DNA of 64,000 nt, taken from Proteiniphilum sp. UBA5384. GTDB lineage: Bacteria > Bacteroidota > Bacteroidia > Bacteroidales > Dysgonomonadaceae. The notes under the pieces are model-generated. The model was not told the origin of the DNA. It was given only the letters and a program-made list of their open reading frames with translations, and did not search any database. Made by a program: the position numbers and the translations under genes. Within the stretch, counting starts at the first letter, position 1, and the number at the start of each line of letters is the position of its first letter. The stretch is taken from NCBI RefSeq assembly GCF_002410825.1, contig NZ_DHOS01000071.1:1-64000 (forward strand), in the 5' to 3' direction. Positions 1 through 8,933 of the stretch are shown here, one piece after another.

Positions 1-698
1 TCCGACAATTCAAATGTCAATTCACTTCCCGAGATATTGCCTGAAACAGTACCCGTAGCGAGGTCGAGCACCGCGGCATTGTCATAAACCCCTATAGGAG
101 TTGCTGCCGAAAGTTGCACCTTCTTTATATTGTTCCAAGGAGTAGTACCTGCATTTCGGAGTTGAATACAAAAAAGAGAACCCACGTGCTTCAAGTCTAC
201 CGATAGATCTGGAGCTGTTGTTTCAATACCAGTCTTGGCAAATGTAAGCATTACGGTTTTATTTGTTTTCAGACCGTCCAAACTTCCCGAGCTGGCAGAA
301 GACGGTAAAAACGCCTCATTCAGGTTAGCAGGATTAAGGCTACCCCCATATACCCCGTACAGATTAAAGGTTTCAACACCTTCCGGCACCTCCACTGAAA
401 AATCTGCCGTCTTTCCATCTGGTGAAATATTAGTAACAACTACATCTTGTTTTTCAACTTCTCCGTCATAAACCAAACAGACCTCAAGTCCATCTCCTTC
501 CTCCCATATAAGCTTTATATCCAAATTCTCCCGCTCCAGACTCATTCTTGTTTGAGGCCCTTCGTCAGGCATTCTCGTGGTAAAGGAGACAACCGTAAAT
601 TTATTATCTGTTTCCTTTTCATCCACTATAGACTCGGGAGAGCAACCAACCACAATGAACAGGATTGCATAAAGCATATTCAAAAAAAGTTTTTTCAT
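1..698 (-). CDS. Fimbrillin-like lipoprotein, N-terminal part (truncated by window edge)
   Basis: The minus-strand frame is open from an ATG at 698 to the left edge, so the C terminus is missing. The translation begins MKKLFLNMLYAILFIVVGCS, a lipoprotein signal with Cys19. It continues with a TRMSLE segment and LIWEEGDGLEVCLV, which resembles the Thr-Arg and Trp-x-x-GD pattern at the start of fimbrillin-family (Mfa/FimA-like) proteins. The rest is beta-rich, with VPEGVETFNLYGVYGG as an example. In that family such proteins are exported lipoproteins that form or anchor surface fimbriae, or act as surface glycan or adhesion proteins. It is the last gene visible in the polysaccharide locus and follows a 46-residue small ORF by 52 bp. 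The lipoprotein call is firm; the fimbrillin assignment is tentative because only about 232 residues are visible. Confidence 0.65.
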   Translation of the reverse strand, partial: MKKLFLNMLYAILFIVVGCSPESIVDEKETDNKFTVVSFTTRMPDEGPQTRMSLERENLDIKLIWEEGDGLEVCLVYDGEVEKQDVVVTNISPDGKTADFSVEVPEGVETFNLYGVYGGSLNPANLNEAFLPSSASSGSLDGLKTNKTVMLTFAKTGIETTAPDLSVDLKHVGSLFCIQLRNAGTTPWNNIKKVQLSAATPIGVYDNAAVLDLATGTVSGNISGSELTFELS

Positions 699-750
699 GT
701 CCTTTGTTTTTTAAAGTTTCTATTATCAAACAATATAAGATCTATCAACT

Positions 751-891
751 TCACCAATATTCCCCTGGCATATCATCAGGAGAATTATTACTTGCAGCTT
801 GTAATATGTTCTGTTCAATTACAAGCTCGGTCACTTCAATCATGGGAGCTTTATAAAGCTCAATCCGTTTTTGTCCTGTTTTTTCCTTCAT
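751..891 (-). CDS. 46-residue small protein
   Basis: A short minus-strand ORF runs from an ATG at 891 to a TGA at 751-753. It begins MKEKTGQKRIELYKAPMIEV, continues with TELVIEQNILQAASNN, and ends in MPGEYW. There is no signal peptide. The core pattern (aromatic residue, Pro, IEV, Leu, acidic residue, IL, Ala-Ser) matches a type of very short protein I know to be frequent beside surface lipoprotein genes in Bacteroidales; their function is unknown. It fills the gap between the 886-residue enzyme-like gene and the fimbrillin-like gene, on the same strand. The coherent amphipathic core, clean start and stop and operon position argue that it is real. It could still be a leader peptide or a chance ORF. 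Confidence 0.55.
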   Translation of the reverse strand: MKEKTGQKRIELYKAPMIEVTELVIEQNILQAASNNSPDDMPGEYW

Positions 892-988
892 GTCTGTTCT
901 GTTTTAATTAATTAAGATTTTTTCTTTCATACAAAATCTGTATTTCAGATTGGTAATATCACTATTTCAATTACACTGGAAGCACTCA

Positions 989-3649
989 TTAATATTTCAT
1001 TTTTAAAACCTTAAGTTCAGTATCTTTTAATATAATTTCAGATATATCACTCATGATCATATGCCTTTCTGTTATCCCTTCTCCATTAATTAAACTTAGG
1101 CACTCTGTTTGTAAGTGCCTATTTTGACCTATAATCTCCGGATTAACATACAGTTGCACCTGTTGTGTAGCAATACTATTATTAAGAAGTATAACATACA
1201 GTACCCGTCGGTCCTTATCATGTGCCATAACATAATCGACATGGGGATTATTCAATTTTAACATATCTTTTCTCATCAATAACTCTACAGGTCTACCAAA
1301 TAATATACCTTTTTCAAAACCATAGCTTTTATGTGGTCCTACTTTAGGAGTTATAAATCCGGACGGGAAACTTATATTGCCATTACTTCTCAAGGATATT
1401 TCGGACAATAGATAATCCATGATCCACCCAACCTGCCACCAGGCATGATGGGGATATGGTCCGGGGCCTCTATCCATAGTGTCCCAGTAATAAGAAGCTA
1501 CTCCTGAGGTTTTATCTACAAAAGCATCTCGTCCCCACGCTGCTGCTCTGGCAAGTGTCAAATAGAGTGAATCATTGGTCATTTCATAAAGACGAATGAA
1601 TAATCCCGCGTGACTTGTCAAAAGTATTGGTCCTCTGTGATTGGCAGAACCGATAATACCTCCATGTTCAACATTTAACCCCACTTGGCTGATTTCCCAA
1701 TCTTTCTTTATCTGTCCACGAACCATCTTCTCCCTTTGCGACGGTATGGGATGAGTATAGATATAGGTTGTGAATATTTCAGCAACACGTAAGGCAGCTT
1801 CTCTATACTGTTTCTCTTTGGTCTCTTCATATAGACTCAATAATGCCTCTATACTCTGTGCTGTAGCGAAGTCAGGTGCAAACCGGGTATCACCGCAAAC
1901 ACCTATAAAACGCCCTGTTGAAACAGCATTCTGAATAAACCAATCCGCTCCTTTGCGAGCAGCAATCAGGTATTTTTCATCTTTAAGTATCTTATAGGCA
2001 ACCAGAAGCCCATAAAAGGTAGGACGAAAATCCTCCAGGTCTAAAAACAAGGGCATCTGACTGGCATTGTCATATGCAACCTCCCATTGTCCATCAGGCT
2101 TCATCCATGCAAGCAACCTATCGGCAGCATTTCGCAGCTTTTCCAGAAGAATTTCATTATTTGGCTCAAACAATAAAATATTACCCATATCCATCAACGA
2201 ATAATAGGTTGTTCCGATAGGTTCAGTATATGGTCCCCATTCTTCCGTGAATTTTTTACTTTTGTAAAGATAATACTGCCCTGCAGCTGCTCCGGAAAAG
2301 AAACCTTCATTGTCATTTTGCTGCTTAATCTTAAAATTTAGAGCAAACGGTAGGATATCGTTTGCCAGTTTAGTATCACCTGTAAGTTTTGCAAGCATCC
2401 ACATCGCACCGTAATCAGCATTCTTGATCGCGTCTTTATCAGATCCGTACACAACGGCCAAATATCTCTGTGCGCCGATAACCGTTCCTTCTAATGTATC
2501 TGTATGCCATTGGGAAAAACGCTCGTCTAAGAGATAGGAATACATATCGTATAACCGATCTGTCAAAGAATATCTTGTTTCTTTCAGTTCGAGAAATTCA
2601 GGTAGCCGATATACATCATTCACGACGTGCTTAAAAACCGGATACCAATTTGAGTATGAAATAGTGTAACGAAATGAAAAAGTCACACTATCACCTTCAT
2701 CTAGATAAGATTTTTTTTCTCCTAAAACAGGGTGATACAGTACTGGCATAACTCCTCCTTTCCTGTTCATCAGTGACAATCCCAATTCCCAATCAGTATG
2801 TGTTTTTGTGTCCTTTTCCCATGGATCACGTGCAACACCGGGTTCAGCTGTCGCCGCTATTGTAATTCCATTTTTAGTCGTCACCAAAGAGGATAAAGTT
2901 GTCGCCGTACGTTCTCTGACGACGACAGGTTCATTCGGGATACCATGTCCATAAGCATAAGCCCTGACAAAATCGTCATTGATAAAATTCCCCTGAAGCA
3001 CCCCTGGGATAATCCCCCATTGAACGTCTTCCTTCTCTATGGAAAACAAGGATGGAGATGCAATGGAATAAAAACCAGCTTGTTTAGCCGAAAGAGTTAT
3101 ACGAACCTTAATGTCATTTAAGAAAATCGAATCTAGGCTCCATTGTTCAGAAATCGAAAAAAAATCTGAATCCAGACGCATACTCAACGAGTTATTTGTA
3201 TCACATTGCACCAGTAAAGGGGTGTAATAAAGTTCTTGTCCTAGAATGTTTAAATTAACCGAACTTATGTTATTCTTCCAAGGTGAAATAATCTGGCTGT
3301 AATGCTCTCCGAAAGCTCCATCTAACTTTTTTCTCAATCTCGTTGGAAATAGAGATAAAGATAATGAGTCAGGTGGTTTTATATCCGAGAACAATACACT
3401 ATGGGAACCATCCACAGCTGTAATAAATTCCTCGCCATTATCATGTTTCAAACCAATAGACTGCAGGCGACACTCACCATTATCATCCATTTCCCACATT
3501 AGTTTCAAGACTTGATTATCTAACACGACGGGCGATACTGGTTTACCTCGTGACTGTTTACGATCATTTACCTGTGATGCAAGGATTGTTGTTCCACTAA
3601 GAAACAACAATCCCATTAACATCCATCTTATGCTATTCATACTATACAT
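989..3649 (-). CDS. Secreted 886-residue protein, possible six-hairpin (alpha/alpha barrel) glycan-active enzyme
   Basis: The N terminus MYSMNSIRWMLMGLLFLSGT is a signal peptide ending near ILAS. Residues up to about 350 look beta-rich. From about residue 370 the sequence turns helical with recurring aromatic and Gly-rich turns (YGAMWMLAKLTGD, FFSGAAAGQYYLY, TRFAPDFATAQSIEALLSLY, PHHAWWQVGWIMDYLL), as in (alpha/alpha)6 six-hairpin glycosidases and some polysaccharide lyases. The C-terminal 100 residues are again beta-like. I cannot name a CAZy family or catalytic residues. It is the last enzyme-like gene of the polysaccharide locus, 51 bp after the sulfatase, so a role on the same glycan is likely (inference). 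An alternative start at MNSIRW is possible. Confidence 0.6.
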   Translation of the reverse strand: MYSMNSIRWMLMGLLFLSGTTILASQVNDRKQSRGKPVSPVVLDNQVLKLMWEMDDNGECRLQSIGLKHDNGEEFITAVDGSHSVLFSDIKPPDSLSLSLFPTRLRKKLDGAFGEHYSQIISPWKNNISSVNLNILGQELYYTPLLVQCDTNNSLSMRLDSDFFSISEQWSLDSIFLNDIKVRITLSAKQAGFYSIASPSLFSIEKEDVQWGIIPGVLQGNFINDDFVRAYAYGHGIPNEPVVVRERTATTLSSLVTTKNGITIAATAEPGVARDPWEKDTKTHTDWELGLSLMNRKGGVMPVLYHPVLGEKKSYLDEGDSVTFSFRYTISYSNWYPVFKHVVNDVYRLPEFLELKETRYSLTDRLYDMYSYLLDERFSQWHTDTLEGTVIGAQRYLAVVYGSDKDAIKNADYGAMWMLAKLTGDTKLANDILPFALNFKIKQQNDNEGFFSGAAAGQYYLYKSKKFTEEWGPYTEPIGTTYYSLMDMGNILLFEPNNEILLEKLRNAADRLLAWMKPDGQWEVAYDNASQMPLFLDLEDFRPTFYGLLVAYKILKDEKYLIAARKGADWFIQNAVSTGRFIGVCGDTRFAPDFATAQSIEALLSLYEETKEKQYREAALRVAEIFTTYIYTHPIPSQREKMVRGQIKKDWEISQVGLNVEHGGIIGSANHRGPILLTSHAGLFIRLYEMTNDSLYLTLARAAAWGRDAFVDKTSGVASYYWDTMDRGPGPYPHHAWWQVGWIMDYLLSEISLRSNGNISFPSGFITPKVGPHKSYGFEKGILFGRPVELLMRKDMLKLNNPHVDYVMAHDKDRRVLYVILLNNSIATQQVQLYVNPEIIGQNRHLQTECLSLINGEGITERHMIMSDISEIILKDTELKVLKMKY

Positions 3650-3700
3650 TTGAATTGACTCATTTTGTCACCTGCTTTTAGGATCATCTTATTAAGAATA

Positions 3701-5143
3701 CTATCTGGCATCCTTATATCCATTCCGCCTTCTTTCCTGTACATACTCTCGGGTCTCACGAAAGGTAGACATATCACCGGTAAATCTTGGATCCCTTGTT
3801 TTCATTGCATATTCAGCCAGCTTACTTCTCAGACGTTTCACCTCTTTGACATATTCCTTATCATCAATAAGATTATTTTCTTGCCATCTATCGTTAGCCA
3901 AAGCATATAATTCTTCAGAGGTAATTTCTATCTCCGGATCAGTATAGGGTTCCACAGGACGGTGATTCGAATAACGGATAATATAAGCATAGCCATCAGT
4001 AGTAATCGCTCTGAATGATTTGCTCGCAGGATCAGTTTCACCATGCCATTCCAAACCTGTAACTGTAAAATCGCGTTTCTTATCAACTCTACCAGAAGAA
4101 GATGATTTTAAAATTCTCAAAAGACTATTTCCACTCATCGTTGAAGGTATAGGCAACTGACAAGCCTCAAGAATTGTTGGAGTAAAATCTGCAAAATTCA
4201 CGAAATCAGTCACTGTACGACCTTTAGGTATTTGAGTAGGCCACATAATAGCTAGTGGAACATGTGATCCGGCATCGTAAGGAGTTATTTTTCCTTTGTT
4301 ACCAATAGTTGTACCATTATCAGCGGTTACAATAACAATCGTATTTTCAAGTTTTCCTTCTCTCTCCAATAAGGCCAAGGCCTCTCCTAACCGTTGATCC
4401 GCATAACAAACCTCATAGCCCATATTTGCCCGCTGTTTCCTTTGTGCCTGCGTATCATTCATAAAAGAAGGCATCAACACATCAGACAGAGCAACACCGA
4501 ATTCGGATTCCAATCTTTTCCAGTTATCAGGGTCAAATGGAGCATGAGGTTCGGTTGATCCAAACCAAAAAAAGAAAGGTTCTTCCGGTTCAACCATCTT
4601 GAGGAAATTTTCAAAATTAGCCCTATAATTAAGAGCAGATATCTGTGGAATTCTTTCAGAGACATCCAATCTTTCCTGATTATAAATTTTCCCACCTAAA
4701 TCTGCAGGATGTCCCTCTTCCGGATGGATCCCTGGTCCCCAACCTTTTCCTGTTAGACCTACATTATAACCTGCATCTTTTAACAGTTCTGTCAGAATAG
4801 GGAACTCCCGGGGTAACCATGCTTGGATAAATGCACCCTGTTCTAATTCCCAAAAATTTCTTCCTGTAAGTAAAGCTGCCCGTGCCGGAGCACTTGAAGG
4901 TGCAGACGAGTAGGCATTTGTGAATAAAACGCCATTCTGGGCCACCCTGTCAAGATTAGGAGTAGGCAGCTTGGACTCTCCGTAAACACTTCTCTCAAAC
5001 CAACTCTCATCATCCGTGATAAATAACAGTATATTAGGCTTATTGACTTGGGCAATTACAGTTCCCCTATTAATTATAGATGAGATTAGTAAAGTAAAAA
5101 ATATAAATACTTTTCTGCTAAAAAGAGTAGCTAGCAAATTCAT
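3701..5143 (-). CDS. S1-family sulfatase (Ser-type formylglycine precursor)
   Basis: A 480-residue secreted sulfatase with a hydrophobic signal at about residues 10-31. NILLFITDDES gives the metal-binding Asp44 and Asp45. PSSAPARAALLTGR matches the type I sulfatase signature, with Ser84 in place of Cys as the residue converted to formylglycine. The later blocks FWFGSTEPHAPF, TADNGTTIGNKG and HVPLAIMWP are the usual metal- and substrate-binding loops. Serine-type enzymes in anaerobes are matured by the radical-SAM enzyme anSME, which is not encoded in this window. The enzyme would remove sulfate esters (or N-sulfate) from glycans in the periplasm or at the surface. It lies 62 bp after the FISUMP gene in the same direction. 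The exact S1 subfamily and substrate cannot be read from sequence alone. Confidence 0.92.
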   Translation of the reverse strand: MNLLATLFSRKVFIFFTLLISSIINRGTVIAQVNKPNILLFITDDESWFERSVYGESKLPTPNLDRVAQNGVLFTNAYSSAPSSAPARAALLTGRNFWELEQGAFIQAWLPREFPILTELLKDAGYNVGLTGKGWGPGIHPEEGHPADLGGKIYNQERLDVSERIPQISALNYRANFENFLKMVEPEEPFFFWFGSTEPHAPFDPDNWKRLESEFGVALSDVLMPSFMNDTQAQRKQRANMGYEVCYADQRLGEALALLEREGKLENTIVIVTADNGTTIGNKGKITPYDAGSHVPLAIMWPTQIPKGRTVTDFVNFADFTPTILEACQLPIPSTMSGNSLLRILKSSSSGRVDKKRDFTVTGLEWHGETDPASKSFRAITTDGYAYIIRYSNHRPVEPYTDPEIEITSEELYALANDRWQENNLIDDKEYVKEVKRLRSKLAEYAMKTRDPRFTGDMSTFRETREYVQERRRNGYKDAR

Positions 5144-5205
5144 AATTATTGCTTTTATTCAGTTTATAATAGATTCATATAAATTCTCTGACAAATTAAA
5201 TTCAC

Positions 5206-6726
5206 TTATTTATCCCGAACACAGCGTACGCTAAAACCTGTTGCAATTGCAATTGGATTCCTGTTCATAGACGCAGCCTGGATATTTCTTCTGAATATGG
5301 TATTGCCCGAACCGCTTGGGGTAGCAGTCCAAAAATGGCAACTGTTTGACGCTACTCCGAATCCAACGTATTCTGAAATGCCGCTTCCTCGTCTAAATCC
5401 TCCCGGAAGGGCAGCAAACCCAAAATCGTCTGTGCCTGAATTCCAACTTATACTGCGCAACTTAGCGGCAATAGTACCTCTTGCTCCCGTCTTTTCAATA
5501 TCTTCTTCTGACATTCCTGCTATGCGTTCCAAGGCTTTATAATCTTCATCAGTAGCCACTCGCCATCCTATCGGAGCCAATCCCTGCGGATCCATTACGG
5601 CGTACCCATTATACAAAAAACCGAACCGGGAAACCATCTCTTCTTCCGAACTAATGGGGAAAGGGGTATCAGTAGTCAACTCATAAGGATAAATCGCATA
5701 CGCTCCGGACATGGAAGCTGCCCAATTCGCACCGGACAGATCTGTAGTTATAGGCGCTCCATTACGATAGCGGGTAACTTTGAGATTTTCCGTCATCCAT
5801 TCAAGATTACCTATTATGACCGTAGCATACTCGTTGCCATCAATATCAATAAGAGGACCGTTCTCATCAGCATGCCAAAGCGACATACTTATGTCAATAT
5901 TACTACGGGGACCGATGTTTTCAGGTGATACTTTACCCTGCAATACGTCATTTATGGTCTTTTCACCATAAAACATCGCAATATCACCATAACTTAATTC
6001 GCCATCACCATTAATATCCACATAAATCCGTGCAAAGAGGTAAGGCTCATCTTCTAACTCTTCAAATGTCAATGTCAATCCGCTGGTTATGTCTGCTTGA
6101 GTAAGGGTGTGCTGTTCAATGACATCCGGCTCACGACCATCTAACGACACATCTCCCGTTTCGGCATAATATAATGCCAGTTCGAGTACTGCGCCCGGGA
6201 GTGGAGGTGAAGGGAAGGTCAAATTGATATCCAATGGCGGACGTTTTGACGAATATACCTGATCCATTTTCATGGTCAGAAACTTACGAAAACTAACATC
6301 CTCCGCTGTTGCGACACCACTCATCACTTCCCGAACAGATTGGGCCAAGTAACAAATAGCAATATCACCGTCACTTATCTCCCCATTCCCGTCTACATCA
6401 GCAAAAGCGATAACATAAGCAAAAGGTGTAGGTATAGACTCCTCAAAATTTAAAGTCACGCCCTGCTCTATCTCTTGTGCAGTAAGCTTATGCCTAAGAA
6501 CCTTTGCCGGTTCTTTTTCATAAAAAGGCTCATTTTCTTCTTCCGCATAATACAGATGGACAATAAGTTCTGTTCCGGGTTCCGGCTTATTGACAAAACT
6601 AAAATTAAGGTCCAGACCCTGAGAATTATCTATTGGCCGGTCGATATCTCTCAAATCTTCCCTGCAGGCACTTATAAGGAGAATAATCCCCATAAAGAAA
6701 CCTAAGAATATGTTATATTTTTTCAT
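5206..6726 (-). CDS. FISUMP-domain lipoprotein with two EF-hand-like tandem repeats
   Basis: A 506-residue lipoprotein (LLISAC, Cys21). Residues 38-155 and 166-283 are two copies of one domain: each starts LDLNFSF or LDINLTF, contains a LYYAE strand and an L..FEE block, and ends in a calcium-loop motif, DVDGNGEISDGD (110-121) or DINGDGELSYGD (237-248). The loops have acidic or amide residues at positions 1, 3, 5, 7, 9 and 12, as in EF-hand or dockerin loops. From about residue 295 to the end is a Fibrobacter succinogenes major paralogous (FISUMP) domain, with IGNLEWMTENLKVTRYRNG, GWRVATDEDY and the terminal GFSVRCVRD. Such proteins are probably surface exposed; the function is unknown, and glycan binding or matrix attachment is possible. 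It lies between the Spy-like and sulfatase genes. Confidence 0.85.
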   Translation of the reverse strand: MKKYNIFLGFFMGIILLISACREDLRDIDRPIDNSQGLDLNFSFVNKPEPGTELIVHLYYAEEENEPFYEKEPAKVLRHKLTAQEIEQGVTLNFEESIPTPFAYVIAFADVDGNGEISDGDIAICYLAQSVREVMSGVATAEDVSFRKFLTMKMDQVYSSKRPPLDINLTFPSPPLPGAVLELALYYAETGDVSLDGREPDVIEQHTLTQADITSGLTLTFEELEDEPYLFARIYVDINGDGELSYGDIAMFYGEKTINDVLQGKVSPENIGPRSNIDISMSLWHADENGPLIDIDGNEYATVIIGNLEWMTENLKVTRYRNGAPITTDLSGANWAASMSGAYAIYPYELTTDTPFPISSEEEMVSRFGFLYNGYAVMDPQGLAPIGWRVATDEDYKALERIAGMSEEDIEKTGARGTIAAKLRSISWNSGTDDFGFAALPGGFRRGSGISEYVGFGVASNSCHFWTATPSGSGNTIFRRNIQAASMNRNPIAIATGFSVRCVRDK

Positions 6727-6753
6727 CGTTCTCTTTTTTATATATAGAATACC

Positions 6754-7410
6754 CTATTTATTATTCCGTTGCTTCCGTGATTCTTTTAATTTTTCATTCT
6801 GCTCAGCGGTAAGAATAGAAGCTATCTTGTTATTTTGTTCTTTCGTTAATTGTTTAAACGCTTCTTTCTGTTCATCTCCTCGTTTGGTTTCTGTAATCAT
6901 CTCCTTTTTTTGAGCTCCAGAAGCAAGCACCTCATACATTTGGTCGGTTTGTTCATCCGAAAGGTTCAATTGATCCTTCAAACGATTTGCATGGTTTTTT
7001 GCCCAATTATTCGTAACCTCAGGAGCAGAGACAACCTTTTGGCTTACAGCATCTCTTTTTGAATCACCTCGCCAAAAAGCTTCGATTCTTTCTTTTTGTT
7101 CTGATGCAAGAATAGCCAACATCTTATCTTTCTGTTCTTTGTTGCGTCTCCAAATGGCTTTCTTCTGTTCATCAGCGCCCATATTTTTCTCCAAAATTTT
7201 ATTTCTTTCTTTAGCGAATTCTAAAAGTATCTCATAAAATTTATCTGTCTGCCCTTGCGTGAGTTCCAATTCCTCCTGGTAGTTCTGAGCATGTTTTTGA
7301 GCCCAAGACTCCTCTGTCCCTTTTTGTTGTGCTTGTACCATAAAACAAAAGGTAGACAAAAACATAATCACCATTACTAAATTTCTCTTTATTAATTTAA
7401 TTGTTCTCAT
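6754..7410 (-). CDS. Periplasmic helical protein with duplicated Spy/CpxP-like unit
   Basis: A 218-residue exported protein with a signal peptide ending near VQAQQ. The mature part is highly charged and helical and consists of two copies of one unit. Copy one (about 36-113) has WAQKHAQNYQEELELTQGQT and ILASEQKERIEAFW; copy two (about 136-210) has WAKNHANRLKDQLNLSDEQT and ILTAEQNEKLKES. The L(S/T)xxQ...QxxK..IL...Q pattern is that of LTxxQ-type periplasmic proteins (Spy/CpxP-like, DUF4890-like), which in other bacteria act as small chaperones or stress sensors. Its place between the GH28-like and FISUMP genes (79 and 27 bp gaps) suggests a helper role for the exported proteins of this locus, but no partner can be named. 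Confidence 0.7.
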   Translation of the reverse strand: MRTIKLIKRNLVMVIMFLSTFCFMVQAQQKGTEESWAQKHAQNYQEELELTQGQTDKFYEILLEFAKERNKILEKNMGADEQKKAIWRRNKEQKDKMLAILASEQKERIEAFWRGDSKRDAVSQKVVSAPEVTNNWAKNHANRLKDQLNLSDEQTDQMYEVLASGAQKKEMITETKRGDEQKEAFKQLTKEQNNKIASILTAEQNEKLKESRKQRNNK

Positions 7411-7489
7411 AATATTCTCTATTTTATTATTTACATTATTATTTTGATGGCTTTCTTTTCCAAGAAAAAATCATTTAAAAAATTTATAT

Positions 7490-8893
7490 CTAATCATTTA
7501 AAACTACAACATTTTCCACATACTCATTCATTTTTATATCAGACTGTTGCATTGGCCTGCCAGCTAGTTTGACATTTTTAAAAATAATATTCTTAATCTT
7601 ATGTTTTTCATCATAGCCTTCAAGGCGAATATTGGTCCCATTACTGACACAATTAATAAATTGGATATCCGAAATACTTCCAGGTCTATATCCAGCCGGA
7701 TTAGAAAACTGTGTTTGTCCAATATATGCAGCAACAAAACCACCTTGATCCGGTTTCTCGTCCCGTACTCCTTCAAATACAATATCTTTCACTTCCGCCC
7801 AGTCGGAATGAGGAATAACAATCGCACGCCCATCTGCAATTCTGACAATATCAATATCCTTGAAATGCAAATTTTTAACAGCACTGGTTTCCAAAGAGGA
7901 TCCAATGCGTATGCCATGTCCCACCTTGCCTTTCCAGATAATGCAATCCCTGGCAGTACAATCGGTCAATGGTTCTTCACCATCTTCCGCCGCATTTGTC
8001 GCATGCCAACCAAAGCCATCATCACCTGCACCGATAAAACAATGCTCAAAGTGTACCTGGCTACAGCCTGTACCTAAGTCCAATCCATCGTTATTCAATC
8101 CAAAACTGAGCAGATTAAGATATGAAACCTGTATCTCTTTGGAATTAACCATATCTACTTGCCACCCTTGCGTGGCATGCCGTATTCCAAAACCTTTTAG
8201 TTCAATATTTTCACTATTATATACCCGAAGAAAATTGCCTCTGGAAGGCTTGGTTCTATCGTCTATATATCCTCTTCCTATTATTTTAACATTTTGGGCA
8301 TTTTGTATCAGCACCTTTCCATTTAAAATAGCTCCCTCTTCCAAATAATAAGTAGTATTGGACTCCAATTTAAAAAGACCATCGGGTGCAGTATGGACTC
8401 CTTTCTCAAAAACTACAGCATTTTCCGTCTTATAACTACTTAGATCAGGGGCTCCAAACAGCATCAGGGGTTCTTGTCCGGGGATTACCAATGTATAATT
8501 ATAATACTCAGGGATAACAAAAGTCAGTTCATTTCCCTTTTTTACTGTTGCAATATTGAACCGCTTGGGTGATAAAACAAAATCAGTAAATGCCGTAGAA
8601 GAAACGATTTTAATTTGTGCTCCAACAGAATAATCAAACAGAGCCGTATGGATATGCGTCTCTTCATTGGGTGCTTCCATATCATGACACGTTTCTCGCC
8701 AGACCTGTACGGGTTTCTCATTTATAAACACCTGATATTGGGAGCTTTTCTCTATAGGCGCATAACTATCATACAAACCTACTTCCCTCAAATCTGTACT
8801 CCAAACACTTCCCTTGCAGGATATCGAAATAACCACCATTCCCCACAAAAAAGCCAAGTCTACAATTCTATGTTTTCGCCCTGTCCTTCTCAT
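7490..8893 (-). CDS. GH28-like right-handed beta-helix lipoprotein
   Basis: A 467-residue protein with a lipoprotein-type signal (VVISISC, Cys26). An N-terminal beta domain covers about residues 40-170. A parallel beta-helix follows, with repeated NVKIIGRGYIDDRT- and NIELKGFGIRHAT-type coils. GH28 landmarks are visible: NNDGLDL (267-273), GAGDDGFGW with Asp291 and Asp292, and GHGIRIGS (325-332). The usual RIK substrate motif is replaced by RIADGRAI, so the family is GH28-like rather than proven polygalacturonase; other beta-helix glycosidases or lyases are possible. It is probably anchored in the outer membrane and cleaves a galacturonic-acid-like or other acidic linkage. It directly follows SusD (40 bp), the usual place for a locus-specific surface or periplasmic glycanase. 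Confidence 0.8.
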   Translation of the reverse strand: MRRTGRKHRIVDLAFLWGMVVISISCKGSVWSTDLREVGLYDSYAPIEKSSQYQVFINEKPVQVWRETCHDMEAPNEETHIHTALFDYSVGAQIKIVSSTAFTDFVLSPKRFNIATVKKGNELTFVIPEYYNYTLVIPGQEPLMLFGAPDLSSYKTENAVVFEKGVHTAPDGLFKLESNTTYYLEEGAILNGKVLIQNAQNVKIIGRGYIDDRTKPSRGNFLRVYNSENIELKGFGIRHATQGWQVDMVNSKEIQVSYLNLLSFGLNNDGLDLGTGCSQVHFEHCFIGAGDDGFGWHATNAAEDGEEPLTDCTARDCIIWKGKVGHGIRIGSSLETSAVKNLHFKDIDIVRIADGRAIVIPHSDWAEVKDIVFEGVRDEKPDQGGFVAAYIGQTQFSNPAGYRPGSISDIQFINCVSNGTNIRLEGYDEKHKIKNIIFKNVKLAGRPMQQSDIKMNEYVENVVVLND

Positions 8894-8933
8894 CCTCTTT
8901 TTAATAATTTAACAATCAATCAATTAACCACAA

